Of a stretch of DNA of 64,000 nucleotides, positions 1 through 8,618 are shown piece after piece. How positions within the stretch are numbered: position 1 is the stretch's first letter; every line of letters starts with the position of its first letter. The position numbers and the translations under genes are program-made. Below the pieces are notes generated by a model, which searched no databases, was not told the DNA's origin, and saw only the letters and a list, made by a program, of their open reading frames with translations. Location of the stretch: assembly GCA_964446835.1 (NCBI GenBank), contig CAYUQT010000039.1, forward strand, positions 1 through 64,000. The letters are read 5' to 3'. This DNA is from CAYUQT01 sp964446835 (GTDB taxonomy: Bacteria; Planctomycetota; Phycisphaerae; UBA1845; JAFGLZ01).

Positions 1-41
1 TGAGAAAGGGGCGTACGACCGGCGATGACATTTGGGGAGGT

Positions 42-340
42 GTGTGTGCGAGTCGAACGGGAAGAAGCCCGTTGAAAACGGGCTGCCGGTTGCGGAGAGA
101 GAGGAACAATCGGCGCGTCCGGCAACCGGTCCTGGAAAGGACCGGCCTAGTAGCCCGGCGTGGCCGGGGGAGCCCCGTGAACGGGGCAGAAATGACGCAG
201 CGGCATACGAACATCGCAGGGGCGAAGGCGGTGAGCGGTTGGGTTCGGGGGCATGAGGGGTTGTGGCTCGCGGGTACGCTCGCCCTCCCAAGGCAGAGTG
301 GTGCGTCTCGACACACCATTGACCGAAACACGGTCAGGGG
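42..340 (+). ncRNA. Candidate structured RNA, possibly truncated group II intron domain I
   Basis: No credible protein is seen here, although the gmd frame stays open back to position 42. The stretch is instead packed with perfect GC-rich hairpins: 66-84 (8 bp, GAA loop), 86-129 (8 bp), 126-145 (CCGGTCC/GGACCGG, sharing 126-129 with the previous stem so the two compete), 154-168, 172-187 (GCCCCG-TGAA-CGGGGC), 299-318 and 320-336 (TGACCG-AAACA-CGGTCA). The start GTGTGCGAG at about 45 and the string GGCAGAAATGAC near 184 resemble 5-prime features of bacterial group II introns. No domain V and no reverse transcriptase lie downstream, so it would be a fragment. It could also be a 5-prime leader of gmd or another RNA class. 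The structure is well supported; the family is a guess. Confidence 0.35.
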
Positions 341-392
341 GTCTCTTCTGCTTGATCCTCCCCACCGATCCGGCGGACCGAACGTGAACGTC

Positions 393-421
393 TTGTCCCG
401 TGTCGGCGGTCGCCTTACACT
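393..421 (+). promoter_or_regulatory. Sigma70-like promoter for gmd
   Basis: TTGTCC at 393-398 and TACACT at 416-421 are separated by 17 nt and lie 62 nt upstream of the gmd start chosen here. The match is by eye only. Confidence 0.35.
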
Positions 422-482
422 CTACGCTGCGTTACGGACGGCGCGTTGGATTGGCCCGGACCCCACAGGAAGCTCCGATCCC

Positions 483-1526
483 ATGATTCGACCCAAAGTC
501 GCCTTCGTTACCGGCATCACAGGGCAGGACGGCTCGTACCTCTCGGAATTGCTCCTCCAGAAGGGCTACGAGGTCCACGGTCTGATCCGCCGGTCCAGTT
601 CCTTCCACACCGGACGGATCGATCATCTCTACCGCGACCCCCACGAGTCCGGCGTTCGCCTCTTCCTGCACTACGGCGACCTGACCGACGGCGGGCGACT
701 GTCGCAACTCCTGCGAGACATCCGGCCGGACGAGGTCTATAACCTGGGCGCACAGAGCCACGTCGGCGTGTCGTTTCTTCAGCCGGTCTACACAATGGAC
801 ACCATCGCCGCCGGTACGCTCCAACTGCTGGAGATCGCCCGACACCTCGACCCGCGTCCGCGGTTCTATCAGGCCAGCAGTTCCGAGATGTTCGGCGCGG
901 CACCGCCGCCCCAGAACGAACTGACGCCGTTTCACCCCCGAAGCCCCTACGCCTGCGCCAAGGTGCACGCCTATTGGCAGACCATCAACTACCGCGAGGC
1001 CTACGGACTCTTCGCCTGCAACGGCATCCTGTTCAACCACGAATCCCCGCGACGGGGCGAGACGTTTGTCAGCCGAAAGATCACGCGCGCCGCCGCCCGG
1101 ACGAAACTCGGCCTGCAGGACAAGCTCTACCTGGGAAACCTCGACGCCCGCCGCGACTGGGGATACGCCGGCGATTACGTCGAGGCCATGTGGCTGATGC
1201 TTCAGCAGGACAGCCCCGATGACTACGTCGTGGCCACGGGCGAAATGCACTCGATCCGCGAATTGCTCGACGAGGCCTATGGCCGGCTCGATCTCGATTG
1301 GCACACGCGGGTCGAGGTCGACTCCCGATACCTCCGCCCCGCCGAAGTGGATGCCCTCTGCGGCGACGCCGGAAAGGCCAGACGCCGGCTCGCCTGGCAG
1401 CCGAAGGTGACATTCAAGCAGCTCGTCTCAATGATGGTCGATGCCGACCTGGTACTGGCGCGGCAAGAGCGGACCCTGCGAGACTCGGGCCATCAGACCC
1501 TGGACCACAGATCTCAGGACGGCTGA
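483..1526 (+). CDS. gmd: GDP-mannose 4,6-dehydratase
   Basis: This enzyme converts GDP-D-mannose to GDP-4-keto-6-deoxymannose, the first committed step to GDP-L-fucose and related deoxysugars in the cytoplasm. The 347-aa product has the expected family length. The NADP-binding motif GITGQDGSY is at residues 11-19, the catalytic Ser-Ser-Glu lies in ASSSEMFG (about 131-138), and the YACAK pair is Tyr156/Lys160. RRDWG, typical of this family, is present in the C-terminal half. The frame is open upstream to position 42, but homology begins at the ATG at 483, so I start there. fcl follows after 13 nt, and the two enzymes act in sequence. Confidence 0.93.
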   Translation: MIRPKVAFVTGITGQDGSYLSELLLQKGYEVHGLIRRSSSFHTGRIDHLYRDPHESGVRLFLHYGDLTDGGRLSQLLRDIRPDEVYNLGAQSHVGVSFLQPVYTMDTIAAGTLQLLEIARHLDPRPRFYQASSSEMFGAAPPPQNELTPFHPRSPYACAKVHAYWQTINYREAYGLFACNGILFNHESPRRGETFVSRKITRAAARTKLGLQDKLYLGNLDARRDWGYAGDYVEAMWLMLQQDSPDDYVVATGEMHSIRELLDEAYGRLDLDWHTRVEVDSRYLRPAEVDALCGDAGKARRRLAWQPKVTFKQLVSMMVDADLVLARQERTLRDSGHQTLDHRSQDG

Positions 1527-1539
1527 GCTCGGAGAACCC

Positions 1540-2490
1540 ATGTCCGACTTCTGGCACACCCGACGGTTCTGCGTCACCGGTGGAGCGGGCTTCCTTGGCT
1601 CTCACCTGACTGAAGCCATGCGCCGCCGCGGCGCCACCGAGGTGTTTGTACCGCGCAGCCGCGACTATGACCTGATCGACGCCCAGGCCGTCGCACGACT
1701 CTACAACGACGCACGACCCGACGTGGTCATTCACCTGGCCGCCGTCGTGGGAGGTATCGGCGCCAACCGCATGCACCCCGGCGAGTTCTTCTACAAGAAC
1801 CTCATGATGGGCACGCAGCTCATCGAGCAGGCGAGACAACGCCGGATCGAGAAGTTCGTGGCGATCGGTACCATCTGCGCCTATCCCAAACACACGCCCG
1901 TGCCCTTCCGCGAGGAATCGCTCTGGGACGGCTATCCCGAAGAGACCAACGCCCCCTACGGACTGGCCAAGAAGATGATGCTCGTCCAGACCCAGGCCTA
2001 CCGGCAGGAGTACGGCTTCAATGCCATCTATCTGCTGCCGGTGAACCTCTATGGCCCGGGGGACAACTTCGACCTTCAGACCAGCCACGTCATCCCCGCG
2101 CTGATCCGGAAGTGCGTCGAGGCCGTCGAAGCCGGACGCGACGAGGTCGTCGTCTGGGGGTCGGGGCAGGCCAGCCGCGAATTCCTCTACGTGGCCGATG
2201 CGGCCGAGGGAATCCTTCTGGCCACCGAACGGTACAACGACCCCGAACCGGTCAATATCGGCGCGGGGTCGGAGATCGTGATCCGGGACCTTGCCGAGAT
2301 GATCGCGAGTCTTACGGGTTTCCGGGGGCGTCTGGTGTGGGACACCGCCCAGCCCGACGGCCAGCCCCGCCGATGCCTCGACACGACTCGCGCCCGAGAA
2401 CGGTTTGGATTCATCGCCCAAACACCTTTGGAGCAGGGTCTGCGCAAGACGATCGAATGGTACGTGCAACGACGCAAGCAAGGAGCCTGA
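1540..2490 (+). CDS. fcl: GDP-L-fucose synthase
   Basis: This is the bifunctional epimerase/reductase that turns GDP-4-keto-6-deoxymannose into GDP-L-fucose. The 316-aa product is close to E. coli WcaG in length. It has TGGAGFLGSH near residue 13, the GTICAYP segment carrying the catalytic Cys113 position, and the Tyr140/Lys144 pair in PYGLAKK. SHVIPALIRK supplies the expected His. The ATG at 1540 follows a GGAGA ribosome-binding site. It is 13 nt downstream of gmd and 1 nt upstream of the peptidase, so these three genes form a likely operon. Confidence 0.93.
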   Translation: MSDFWHTRRFCVTGGAGFLGSHLTEAMRRRGATEVFVPRSRDYDLIDAQAVARLYNDARPDVVIHLAAVVGGIGANRMHPGEFFYKNLMMGTQLIEQARQRRIEKFVAIGTICAYPKHTPVPFREESLWDGYPEETNAPYGLAKKMMLVQTQAYRQEYGFNAIYLLPVNLYGPGDNFDLQTSHVIPALIRKCVEAVEAGRDEVVVWGSGQASREFLYVADAAEGILLATERYNDPEPVNIGAGSEIVIRDLAEMIASLTGFRGRLVWDTAQPDGQPRRCLDTTRARERFGFIAQTPLEQGLRKTIEWYVQRRKQGA

Positions 2491-2491
2491 C

Positions 2492-3610
2492 ATGCTGACC
2501 GTCGAGATGTCCAAGGTCCGTCAGCGACGCCTCCGCGAAGAGATGGAGACGCATCGCATCGATCTGGCCGTGGTCTGCGACTACCGACACGTTTACTACC
2601 TCACCGCCGGCCTGGCCGAGGCCACGCAGCCCGCGGTGTTCCTGCTGGCCGCTGACGGCAGCAACACGCTGATCGCGCCCGAGGGATTGCCGCCCGTGGC
2701 CGCCGAGCAGGTGCTGACCTATCCTACCTTCTCCATCGAGACACTCGTGGACGATCTTGCCGAAGACGCCACACGTCTTCTCGAACAGGCGCTGAAGCGA
2801 TTCCCATCGCCCCTGAGGATGTTCGTGGAACCCTCGGCCATGTCGGCCCGCATGGCGGCATTGTTGCACGATCGCGTGCCCCAGGTCGAAGGCGTCGACC
2901 TCCGCCCGACGATGCTTCACCTCCGGAAGTTCAAGGACCCGGATGAACTCGAATCGATCCAAGCCAGCTTGCGACTGGCCGAGGCCGGATACGCCGCCGC
3001 GCGTAAGGCGATCGCCGTCGGCAAGACCGAATTGGACATTTACCGGGCGATGTACGGCGCCATGACCGAGCTGCTCGGTTCGAGCTTCCGGTTCGATGGT
3101 GATTTCGCCGTCGGCCAGCGAGCAGACCGCGGCGGCGGGGCCCCCACGAAACGCCCTATCGAGCGAGACGACCTTTACATCCTGGACATCTTCCCCCGCA
3201 TCAACGGCTACGCCTGCGACCTCTGTCGAACCTTCGCCGTCGGCAAGCCGACCGCCGCCCAGCAGGAAGCATGGGAACTCGTCCATGGCACGCTCTGCGA
3301 CGTCGTCGGCATAATCCGCCCCGGAATCACGGGAGGCGACGTCCGTGCCGAAATGGAGAAGCGACTCCACGCCAGCCCCTTGGCGCGGAACAGTTTCTTC
3401 CACCACGCCGGCCACGGACTCGGACTGCAGCCGCACGAGAATCCTCGCATGATCATCGGCTGCGACCATGTGATGGACGTCGGCGATGTCTTCACGCTCG
3501 AACCGGGAGTTTATGGTCCGCACCTTCAGGGAGGGATCCGCCTGGAGCACAACTACCTTTTGACCGACCAGGGGATCCGGCAACTCGATACCTTCCCCAT
3601 GGAGTTGTAA
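2492..3610 (+). CDS. M24 family metallopeptidase (Xaa-Pro aminopeptidase/prolidase type)
   Basis: This is a cytoplasmic pita-bread-fold peptidase, probably releasing N-terminal residues before proline or cleaving Xaa-Pro dipeptides. The 372-aa protein has a creatinase-like N-domain (about 1-145) and an M24 catalytic domain (about 150-372). All five metal ligands are visible: Asp232, Asp243, His308 (GHGLG), Glu337 (TLEPG) and Glu352 (RLEHN). The ATG at 2492 follows AAGGAG and lies 1 nt after the fcl stop codon, so it is probably co-transcribed with gmd-fcl. No functional link to fucose synthesis is evident. Substrate cannot be told from sequence. Confidence 0.85.
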   Translation: MLTVEMSKVRQRRLREEMETHRIDLAVVCDYRHVYYLTAGLAEATQPAVFLLAADGSNTLIAPEGLPPVAAEQVLTYPTFSIETLVDDLAEDATRLLEQALKRFPSPLRMFVEPSAMSARMAALLHDRVPQVEGVDLRPTMLHLRKFKDPDELESIQASLRLAEAGYAAARKAIAVGKTELDIYRAMYGAMTELLGSSFRFDGDFAVGQRADRGGGAPTKRPIERDDLYILDIFPRINGYACDLCRTFAVGKPTAAQQEAWELVHGTLCDVVGIIRPGITGGDVRAEMEKRLHASPLARNSFFHHAGHGLGLQPHENPRMIIGCDHVMDVGDVFTLEPGVYGPHLQGGIRLEHNYLLTDQGIRQLDTFPMEL

Positions 3611-3661
3611 GGCACCGACTCAGGGGGACATTCGGAAAGACGATCGGACGTCGATTCGGAA

Positions 3662-3677
3662 TTGCCGGCAGCGGCAA
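3662..3677. terminator. Small hairpin between convergent genes
   Basis: TTGCCG-GCAG-CGGCAA is a perfect 6-bp stem with a 4-nt loop between convergent genes ending at 3610 and 3718. It lacks a T-run, so a role in termination is only suggested by its place. Confidence 0.25.
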
Positions 3678-3717
3678 GAGGCGTTCAGCCGACCCGATCG
3701 CTTCTTGAACCATCGAC

Positions 3718-5118
3718 TTATGGGCCATAGTAATTGTGGGTCATCTTGGCCCGGCGGTACCACGATTGCCGCCACAGTCGCGATGTCTTGGGCGCCGGAT
3801 CGGGCGACGGATTGCGATAGATGTGTAGTTCGGATCCGCTCAGAATGAGGATTTCCTCTCGCCAGTCGCCGGCGACGTCCGCCACGTAGAGTCGATCGGC
3901 CTTGCACCGGATCGTGTGGACGAACTGACCCGTCATGGCGTCACACACGCAGACGTCCCCCGCCATGTGACGCTCTTTGGCCGCCAGAAGCTGCCTGGGT
4001 TGACCGGTCCAGTGGATCGGAAAGATCACCTCAACACCCTTGGGGGTCCACCCCTTCGGCATCACCTTGTCCATGTCGTACTCGGCGGCGAGCTTGCCCG
4101 CAGCGTCAAACACGAACGGCTTCTGATGCTCGTCAAAGCGGCTTCGGCACCACACCTGCATCCCAGGCCGGGCCGGATCGAATTGACCGATCGCCGCGTT
4201 CTTGGCCTCCGTATTCTTGTAATGCGACTGCCAGTGCATCGCCTGGTGATCCCACAGAAAGACGTGATTTCCGCCGCCCTCCTGAAGGCCGACGATCTGC
4301 ACGGTCTTGGTCCCCGGCAAAACCGGTGAGAACGAGAGGCTGTCCAGATGCCCCTCTTTCATGGGCAGCGTAAACAGGACCTTCCCGTCGGCACCCAGAA
4401 CCGTGGCACCGACGACCTCATCCAACCCGTCGCCGTTCAGATCGGCCACGCGAGAGCCGGCATGGGCACACCCCACGTAGCTGTCCGTCTGCCACAGGGG
4501 TTTGCCGATGGCGTCCAGCGCGAACGCCGCCACATAGCGCCCCATCTTCTGCCCCGAGGCGTTGGTGGTCTGGAGAATCACCTCGCGATCGCCCTTGCCG
4601 CGAAGATTGCACAGAACCACGTGCTGCCAGGGCATACCCTCTTTGTAGGGCTGAGGGGGAGCCAGACACGCCTTCTCGGCACCGGACGCGCCGACGACGA
4701 TATGGAGTTTGCCGTCCTGCGTGAGGAAGAGAACCTCGGTGTGCCCGTCGCCGTCGCAGTCGCCGGCCTGGAGTCCCGGTCCGTGGTATCCCGGAAGGCC
4801 GTGTTGCTCGGCGGACCCTGAAACCCGCACGTCCACCTTCGCGACCCAGAGCTTCTTCCCCACGTGGTTGTAGGCGGCCACGTGCCCGGGAACACTGACC
4901 AGATAGTCCATCAGACCGTCGTCGTCGACGTCGCAGGTGATGATCCCGCCGGCCGAGTCTGCCGGAGGTGGAATCTCCATCTTGATCACGAACGGATTGG
5001 GCTCGTACTGAGGCCAAGGCCCCTCCGTCGCGCGGTCTCTGCTTTCTGCTCCCACCGCGAGGGAAGCCCCCTCGGCGAGCACCAGAGCCGCCAGCCATCC
5101 GAGCCCGATATGACGCAT
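3718..5118 (-). CDS. Secreted FG-GAP/VCBS-repeat protein, PL11-like propeller
   Basis: This is a predicted exported beta-propeller protein of 466 aa. I start it at the ATG at 5118, which opens directly into a signal peptide (MRHIGLGWLAALVLAEG, cleavage near AVGAES). The longer open frame to 5202 adds a non-signal extension that runs into the upstream gene. Calcium-loop type repeats are visible: CDVDDDGLMDY, GDCDGDGHTEV and DLNGDGLDEV. The C-terminal GDWREEILIL followed by HIYRN resembles family 11 rhamnogalacturonan lyases, but I cannot confirm catalytic residues, so a binding or structural role is equally possible. It lies 22 nt downstream of the secreted protein at 5141-6160, suggesting one transcript. 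Confidence 0.75.
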   Translation of the reverse strand: MRHIGLGWLAALVLAEGASLAVGAESRDRATEGPWPQYEPNPFVIKMEIPPPADSAGGIITCDVDDDGLMDYLVSVPGHVAAYNHVGKKLWVAKVDVRVSGSAEQHGLPGYHGPGLQAGDCDGDGHTEVLFLTQDGKLHIVVGASGAEKACLAPPQPYKEGMPWQHVVLCNLRGKGDREVILQTTNASGQKMGRYVAAFALDAIGKPLWQTDSYVGCAHAGSRVADLNGDGLDEVVGATVLGADGKVLFTLPMKEGHLDSLSFSPVLPGTKTVQIVGLQEGGGNHVFLWDHQAMHWQSHYKNTEAKNAAIGQFDPARPGMQVWCRSRFDEHQKPFVFDAAGKLAAEYDMDKVMPKGWTPKGVEVIFPIHWTGQPRQLLAAKERHMAGDVCVCDAMTGQFVHTIRCKADRLYVADVAGDWREEILILSGSELHIYRNPSPDPAPKTSRLWRQSWYRRAKMTHNYYGP

Positions 5119-5140
5119 AACCGACCCGCCCACAGAACGA

Positions 5141-6160
5141 TCACGGCTCAAACTGAAATGAGCCGGCCACCCCCTCCATCGCCTCAGCCAATTGCCTGGC
5201 ATTCGCCTCCGGATAGGTCAGCGACAACACCCAGGCCTTGTCGCGCCAGATCGCCAGTCGAACCGCCGTGTTCAGCCGTTCGCGCCCCAGCGTGATGCAG
5301 AAGCTTACCTGAAAGCCGGGCCGACCGCCTAGTCCCGCAGGCTGAGAAGATGCAATTTTCGCCTCGACCGGACGCAGGGAAGGCAACAGTGAATCCACGG
5401 TCCGCTTCAACCGAACCTCGGGAGTCTCGCCCGCCTGCACGGCATTCGCGGTCAGCGTCAGCACGGGAAGGAGGCGATCGCGCAGGTAGTCTACCGCCCC
5501 TGCTCGAAGCATCATCCCCGGGCGATTCGGCTCCATCAATCGCAAGGTGTCCGGTACCGCAAGGGAAACGCCCTGATTGGGCAGAAAACGCCGCGTTCCC
5601 AGCCGAACAGGCTGCGTGCATGCCGGGCGGATCGGGGTGAGGACACAGGAAGCCGCCACCGCCTCGACCAGACCCCGCATCACCGCGGATTGTCCGTCGA
5701 CAACGTCATACGTCAGCACGTAGATCACCGCCGGACGTCCGTCGCGCCAGCCGTACCATTGAAGGCTCGTCACCGCCTTCTCGCCGGCTCGATAGGTAGC
5801 CAGAACCTCCCACCCGTTGGACATCCAAGCCACGGGTTTCTGCGAAATAGCGCCGTAACCCGTCCGATCTGCGGTGGATTGCCGGACCCAGCGATCGGCC
5901 GCCGATCGGGCGCTTCGCATCGAGCCCTCCGGGAGCGCCGAGAGCACCAGGATCGCCCGGCAACTGTCTCCGTCGGCCTTGATCCCAACGCGAACCCAAT
6001 CTGTCAGGCTGTCCAGGGGGAGATCGGTCATCCCGGACGGCAGCGCGATCCGCAACCCGATCGAAGGGATGTCCGCGGCAGGCCCCAATGGGGGGACCGC
6101 ATCGGCGGCGGCCGATATGGACAGAGTCAGCGATACTGCAACCGTCAGAAGCCCGAGCAT
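5141..6160 (-). CDS. Secreted protein of unknown function
   Basis: I do not recognise a family for this protein. It has 339 aa and a clear signal peptide (MLGLLTVAVSLTLSISAAADA), so it should act outside the cytoplasmic membrane. Two halves look loosely alike: each has a leading beta-rich stretch, then a segment such as WEVLATYRAG or FQVSFCITLG followed by WYGWRD or IWRDKAW. That may mean an internal duplication of a small alpha/beta domain. It is first in a two-gene minus-strand unit with the FG-GAP protein. The divergent radical SAM gene starts 58 nt away. Confidence 0.65.
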   Translation of the reverse strand: MLGLLTVAVSLTLSISAAADAVPPLGPAADIPSIGLRIALPSGMTDLPLDSLTDWVRVGIKADGDSCRAILVLSALPEGSMRSARSAADRWVRQSTADRTGYGAISQKPVAWMSNGWEVLATYRAGEKAVTSLQWYGWRDGRPAVIYVLTYDVVDGQSAVMRGLVEAVAASCVLTPIRPACTQPVRLGTRRFLPNQGVSLAVPDTLRLMEPNRPGMMLRAGAVDYLRDRLLPVLTLTANAVQAGETPEVRLKRTVDSLLPSLRPVEAKIASSQPAGLGGRPGFQVSFCITLGRERLNTAVRLAIWRDKAWVLSLTYPEANARQLAEAMEGVAGSFQFEP

Positions 6161-6182
6161 GCTGGGTCGGTCCCGCCTTCAG

Positions 6183-6211
6183 TTGAATTCCCAGAGATAT
6201 GAGCGTATAAG
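6183..6211 (+). promoter_or_regulatory. Promoter giving a probably leaderless radical SAM mRNA
   Basis: TTGAAT at 6183-6188 and TATAAG at 6206-6211 are spaced by exactly 17 nt. The ATG at 6219 lies only 7 nt after the -10 box, so transcription would start at or beside the start codon. No ribosome-binding site is seen, which fits a leaderless message. Confidence 0.55.
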
Positions 6212-6218
6212 ACGATGC

Positions 6219-7295
6219 ATGATCTCGTCAACCGGCAAGAAGTGGCGCCTGTTGCGTCAATGGGTTGGGCGCTACCCCATGTGGTGTGCGTGGCAGGTGA
6301 CCTACCGATGTAACTTCCGCTGTGGATTCTGCCCCTATTGGCGCGACCCGATGGGCCAGGCGCCGGAACAGACGCTGGAGCAGTTCGACATCGGCTCGCG
6401 AAAGCTGGCGAAGCTGGGCACGCTCTTCGTCTCACTGGCAGGAGGGGAGCCCCTCCTGCGAAACGACATCGTCGACGTCGCCCGCATCGTTTCCCGGCAG
6501 CACGTGGCCTTCATGACCACCAACGGCTACGAGATGACCCCCGATCTGGCCCGAGACCTCTACAAGGCGAAACTGTGGGGGGTGTCGGTGAGCATCGACT
6601 ATGCCGACGCATCGACACACGATCGAAGGCGCGGGACGCCGGGTGCGTTCGAGCGGGCCGTTCAGGCCCTGGAATACCTCCGGCGAGGGACGCGGTGGGA
6701 GTGGCAGCGCGTTAACCTGATGATGGTGCTCATGCACGACAATCTCGATCAGGTCGAGCCGCTGCTCAAGCTGGCGGCCGAATACGGCGCCTATCTCATG
6801 ATTCAGCCCTATGGCGTTCGCAAGACCGGCAGCCGCCATTTCGTCCATTCGGACGGTCCGGTTGCACCGGTTCTGCTCGATCTGAAACGCCGCTACCCCA
6901 ACTTCCTGAGCCATCCGGTCTTCCTCGGAAGATTCGACGAGGCACTCAATGGCGGGGTTCCGGGCTGTCAGGCCGGGCGAGCCTTCTTCAATATCGACTC
7001 GACCGGCGACATCGCTATCTGTGTCGAGAGGAAGGGTCAGCCGGTCGCCAACCTTTTTCGAGACCACGAACAGGTTATTGTCCGGCGCCTCAAGGCCGGC
7101 GCAAGGGAGAATACCTGCAAGGACTGTTGGTACAACTGCCGCGGTGAGGTGGAGATGCTGATGCGTCCGTGGACGCTGGCCCTGTCGCTGCCCACCTTGT
7201 TCCTGGATCGCGGCAAGCCGCCGGAGACTCAATCCGGGAACGGCGCGTCACCCGAAATGCACCCGACCCACACGTCGCAGAAGGCGGTAACATAG
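6219..7295 (+). CDS. Radical SAM protein with SPASM/twitch-like C-terminus
   Basis: This 358-aa protein carries the S-adenosylmethionine-binding [4Fe-4S] motif CNFRCGFC near residue 30, followed by the GGEP motif in LAGGEPLL. A second cysteine group sits at the C-terminus (Cys in VPGCQAG, AICVERK, and CKDCWYNCRG), as in SPASM or twitch proteins that bind auxiliary clusters. Substrate is not evident; related enzymes act on peptides, lipids or cofactors. The ATG at 6219 has no ribosome-binding site but sits 7 nt after a strong -10 box. An upstream in-frame ATG at 6159 would overlap the divergent gene and is less likely. The orphan kinase follows after 98 nt. Confidence 0.82.
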   Translation: MISSTGKKWRLLRQWVGRYPMWCAWQVTYRCNFRCGFCPYWRDPMGQAPEQTLEQFDIGSRKLAKLGTLFVSLAGGEPLLRNDIVDVARIVSRQHVAFMTTNGYEMTPDLARDLYKAKLWGVSVSIDYADASTHDRRRGTPGAFERAVQALEYLRRGTRWEWQRVNLMMVLMHDNLDQVEPLLKLAAEYGAYLMIQPYGVRKTGSRHFVHSDGPVAPVLLDLKRRYPNFLSHPVFLGRFDEALNGGVPGCQAGRAFFNIDSTGDIAICVERKGQPVANLFRDHEQVIVRRLKAGARENTCKDCWYNCRGEVEMLMRPWTLALSLPTLFLDRGKPPETQSGNGASPEMHPTHTSQKAVT

Positions 7296-7339
7296 CCGCG
7301 GACCGATCCCTCTCCGGCGACTCGCCGCCTGGCCCAGGT

Positions 7340-7356
7340 TTGTGTAGACTACACAA
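7340..7356. promoter_or_regulatory. Perfect 17-bp palindrome, candidate operator
   Basis: TTGTGTAG-A-CTACACAA is a perfect inverted repeat with 8-bp arms, 37 nt upstream of the histidine kinase start. It is the size and symmetry of a dimeric repressor site. No regulator gene is adjacent. Confidence 0.5.
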
Positions 7357-7393
7357 TGATGTGACTCATGCCCGTTTGTTGGGAGACGTCGTA

Positions 7394-8527
7394 ATGGACA
7401 CCCATTTCGCCCCCGCCGAGCGATCCGGGCCTGATGAGCTTGTCCGGGAAATCCAAGTTGTCAGTGAACACGAGGTGATCAACGGCCTGCTCAAGATTGT
7501 GAGCGGCCTGCTGGCCATACTGAACGATCATCGACAGATCCTCACGGTCAACTACGCCCTCCTTCGATGGCTCGGCGTTCAGCAGCCCGAGAAGGCCATT
7601 GGACTCCGTCCCGGCGAGGTCATTCATTGCGTGCACAGCGAGGAGACTGAAGGAGGCTGTGGGACATCCAGGTACTGCTCGTCCTGCGGTGCTGCAATCG
7701 CCATTGTTGCCAGCCTTGGCGCCGATCGCCCCGAGGAGCGGCTCTGCGCGGCCACGGTCCAGAAGAACGGTGTAGCTACCGATCTATGCCTGCGCGTGAA
7801 GTCCAGTCCGATCACCATTGAGGGACGACGATTCCTCCTGCTGTTCATCCAGGACATCACAACGGAATGGCGGCGAGCCTCGCTCGAACGCGTGTTCTTC
7901 CACGACATCAGCAACATCGTTACCGGGCTGGTGGGCGTGACCTCTATTCTGAATGTCAACGATCCTGAGTTCCAGCAGGATCTGATTGCACGAACCCAAC
8001 ACCTCGTCGCTCGTCTGGTCGACGAGGTGGCCATCCAGAAGACACTCACTCAGGCCTTGCCGTCACCCTTCGATGTCCGACGCGAGTCGCTGCCGCTCCA
8101 AAAGGTCCAGAACGACATGACGACGTTGTTTGCCAACCATCCCGCGGCGCAGGGCAAACGGCTCGTTGTCCCCGAAATGGACCCGCACCTTCGGGTCGAG
8201 ACGGATCCGGCCTTGTTGATCCGCGTCTTGGCCAACATGCTGACCAACGCGTTTGAAGCGAGCCAGGAGGGGGACGAGGTCCGGCTCTCCGCCCGCCAGA
8301 ACGATCAGGGCACGACCTTTACTGTGTGGAACCGGCAGCCCATCCCCGCCAATCTCACGAAGAGGGTGTTTCAACGCCATTTCACAACGAAAGAGGGTGA
8401 GGGCCGCGGCTTCGGCACGTATTCGATGAAACTTCTGGGCGAGGGATACCTGGGCGGCAAGTTGAGTTTCAGGACATCCGATTCCGAAGGCACGCTCTTC
8501 CAATTCAGCCTGCCGCGCACCGCGTAG
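7394..8527 (+). CDS. Orphan PAS-domain sensor histidine kinase, cytosolic
   Basis: This 377-aa kinase has no transmembrane segment, so it should sense an internal signal. Residues about 30-155 form a PAS domain containing an unusual set of cysteines and a histidine: Cys79, His81, Cys89, Cys95 and Cys98 (IHCVHS...GGCGTS...YCSSCG), which could bind a metal, cluster or heme, or act as a redox switch. The phospho-acceptor is His170 in FFHDISN. The N-box (NMLTNAFEAS) and a G-box (GRGFGTYSMK) mark the ATPase domain. GGGAGA precedes the ATG by 7 nt. No response regulator lies in the window, so its partner is unknown. Confidence 0.85.
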   Translation: MDTHFAPAERSGPDELVREIQVVSEHEVINGLLKIVSGLLAILNDHRQILTVNYALLRWLGVQQPEKAIGLRPGEVIHCVHSEETEGGCGTSRYCSSCGAAIAIVASLGADRPEERLCAATVQKNGVATDLCLRVKSSPITIEGRRFLLLFIQDITTEWRRASLERVFFHDISNIVTGLVGVTSILNVNDPEFQQDLIARTQHLVARLVDEVAIQKTLTQALPSPFDVRRESLPLQKVQNDMTTLFANHPAAQGKRLVVPEMDPHLRVETDPALLIRVLANMLTNAFEASQEGDEVRLSARQNDQGTTFTVWNRQPIPANLTKRVFQRHFTTKEGEGRGFGTYSMKLLGEGYLGGKLSFRTSDSEGTLFQFSLPRTA

Positions 8528-8618
8528 TTTTGGCAGAGAGACTTCGCAACACGCGATTCCCGGCATTCACACCGCCTCCGCCAAGGCTCGCCGCAAGCTG
8601 TGTGCCGCCAACGGAGCC

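Noticed and set aside
42..482. N-terminal extension of gmd as coding
   Set aside because: Open frame only; Gmd homology begins at 483, and the stretch is full of perfect RNA-type hairpins.
1414..2514. 366-aa minus-strand open frame opposite fcl
   Set aside because: Antisense shadow of a clear GDP-fucose synthase with no family features of its own.
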